Shown piece after piece: positions 62,882 through 64,000 of a DNA stretch of 64,000 nt. The number at the start of each line of letters is the position of its first letter. Within the stretch, counting starts at the first letter, position 1. The position numbers and the translations under genes are program-made. The stretch covers positions 1 through 64,000 of the forward strand of contig NZ_LQIS01000034.1 in the NCBI RefSeq assembly GCF_001499905.1. The letters run 5' to 3'. The stretch is from Mycobacterium sp. GA-1285. Lineage in GTDB: Bacteria; Actinomycetota; Actinomycetes; Mycobacteriales; Mycobacteriaceae. The notes below the pieces were generated by a model. The model was not told where the DNA came from and made no database searches. It worked only from the letters and a program-made list of their open reading frames with translations.

Positions 62882-64000
62882 ATGATGAGCGAAACGGTCT
62901 ACACGTTCTGTCGCATCTGCCTGGCGTCCTGCGGACTGGAGGTGACGGTGGAGGGCAACCGCGTCACGAAGATCGCCGCCGACAAACAGAATCCGCACAG
63001 CTGGCGAGACTTCTGCGCCAAGGGCCGCACCGCGCACAGACTCCTCGAGCACCCGCGCCGGATCCTCAATCCCATGCGCCGCGTCCGCGATTCCTATGTC
63101 GAGGCCACCTGGGAGGAGGCCGTCGCGGACATCGCCGCGAGGATGAACGCCGCGATCGAGGCCGGCGGACCCGACGCGGTCGGCGTCTACTACGGGAACC
63201 CGGCGGGTTTCTCCTCCTCCAACGTCATCTTCATGAACGGCTGGCTGGACGCGCTGGGGACCCAGAACCGTTACGCCGTGGGCTCGGTCGACCAGAACGC
63301 AATGCACGTCGTCGCGGAGGCGATGTACGGATCGATGCTGATGGTGCCGGTTTCGGACGTCGACAACTGCGACTACTTCCTCATCGTCGGCGCGAATCCC
63401 GCTGTGAGCGCATGGAATTGGCTCGAGACGGTGCCCGCTGGGTGGCGACGCGCGCTTGCACGTCAACAACAGGGCGCGACGATCGTGGTGGTGGACCCGC
63501 TGCGGACAGAGTCCGCCGAAAAGGCGGACGTACACCTGGCGGTGCGCCCCGGGCAGGATTGGGCGCTGCTGCTGGCGATGGTGAAGGTCATTCTCGACGA
63601 GCGCCTCGAACATCGGCTGGACTGCACGGAACTGGCCACCGGCGTCGACGATCTGCGCGCTCTGGTCGCCGACGCCGACCTCGACGATCTCGCCACCCGC
63701 TGCGACATCCCCCGCGACCGGATCGAACGCGTCGCCCGCGACTTCGCCGCGGCGCGCGGGGCCATGGTGGTGACCCGCACCGGGGTGTCACTTCACCTGG
63801 CGGGCACCGTCGCCGAATGGTTGGGTCATGTACTCAACGTGGTCACCGGTCGCATGGACCGTCCCGGTGGACGCCGCTTCGAACCCGGCTACGTCGACGC
63901 GATCCGCATGTCGGCGATGGTCAAGACCAAGCCACACTACAGTCGGCTCCTGGGCCGCGAAATGGTCGCGGGCGCACACGCGCTCAGCGAGTTGCCCGAC
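62882..64000 (+). CDS. Molybdopterin oxidoreductase, N-terminal part
   Basis: An open frame of 373 codons that leaves the window without a stop. It begins MMSETVYTFCRICLASCGLE. Cys10, Cys13, Cys17 and Cys45 (DFCAKGRT) form the [4Fe-4S] motif of the DMSO-reductase family. Further conserved segments are HPRRILNPMRR, VGVYYGNPAGFSSSN, DYFLIVGANPAVSAWNWLET, VVVDPLRTESAEKADVHLAV and LRPGQDW-like VRPGQDWALLLAMV. No Tat signal is present, so a cytoplasmic enzyme is likely (formate-dehydrogenase or related type). Substrate cannot be told from this half. The start may be 62882 or 62885. Confidence 0.88.
   Translation, partial: MMSETVYTFCRICLASCGLEVTVEGNRVTKIAADKQNPHSWRDFCAKGRTAHRLLEHPRRILNPMRRVRDSYVEATWEEAVADIAARMNAAIEAGGPDAVGVYYGNPAGFSSSNVIFMNGWLDALGTQNRYAVGSVDQNAMHVVAEAMYGSMLMVPVSDVDNCDYFLIVGANPAVSAWNWLETVPAGWRRALARQQQGATIVVVDPLRTESAEKADVHLAVRPGQDWALLLAMVKVILDERLEHRLDCTELATGVDDLRALVADADLDDLATRCDIPRDRIERVARDFAAARGAMVVTRTGVSLHLAGTVAEWLGHVLNVVTGRMDRPGGRRFEPGYVDAIRMSAMVKTKPHYSRLLGREMVAGAHALSELPD

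Overview
The window is chromosomal DNA from a GC-rich mycobacterium, most likely a Mycolicibacterium-type rapid grower. The evidence is a fused b-delta ATP synthase subunit, a fused CysNC, mycolate-type lipoproteins (LprB, LprC and an LppA-like protein), an EspC-like type VII secretion protein, a mycothiol-dependent enzyme family member, an F420-type LLM oxidoreductase and a WS/DGAT acyltransferase. The core gene order runs in reverse through a block that in Mycobacterium tuberculosis spans roughly Rv1315 (murA) down to Rv1272c. Species cannot be fixed from the sequence alone.

Layout. Positions 1-253 hold the promoter and leader of an rRNA operon that reads off the left edge, directly behind murA (minus strand). 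Next come a divergent cobalamin adenosyltransferase, a DUF2550 protein and the complete F-ATPase operon (atpI-atpB-E-F-FH-A-G-D-C, minus strand). Upstream of it lie wecA, tsaC, prmC, prfA and rpmE. A 3.4 kb insert (acyl-CoA synthetase/TetR and mycothiol-dependent enzyme/MarR) separates rpmE from rho. The thrB-thrC-hom-lysA-argS amino-acid operon follows and ends at a divergent tRNA-Arg(CCG).

From 27.4 to 38.2 kb the DNA is accessory. It holds a decayed integrase beside the tRNA, a membrane glycosyltransferase, a DUF2510 protein, a decayed SDR fragment, an EspC-like/DUF1023 hydrolase/LppA-like lipoprotein operon, a divergent ArsI(CadI)/ArsR pair, and a run of short single-gene units (SDR, SnoaL-like, LLM, two VOC proteins, nitronate monooxygenase). 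From 38.2 to 42.4 kb lies a sulfate-assimilation operon, cysD-cysNC-cysQ-Rrf2 regulator, with a strong promoter and two dyads. It is followed by a beta-carbonic anhydrase, a two-component system with a small exported protein, the oppBCDA oligopeptide importer, a WS/DGAT acyltransferase, a DUF309 protein, an SbcCD-like ATPase/phosphoesterase pair, a SixA-like phosphatase, lprB-lprC, a heterodimeric ABC exporter and the start of a molybdopterin oxidoreductase that leaves the right edge.

The most striking observations are a methionine at AtpE position 63, a substitution known from naturally bedaquiline-tolerant mycobacteria; an acidic tandem-repeat tail on AtpD; the integrase and SDR relics; two dyads at the cysD promoter with an Rrf2 gene closing the same operon; and a possible leaderless micro-ORF coupled to oppB. 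Several genes have a -10 hexamer placed 6-8 nt before the start codon, the pattern of leaderless transcripts. I found no CRISPR array, intact transposon or complete prophage.
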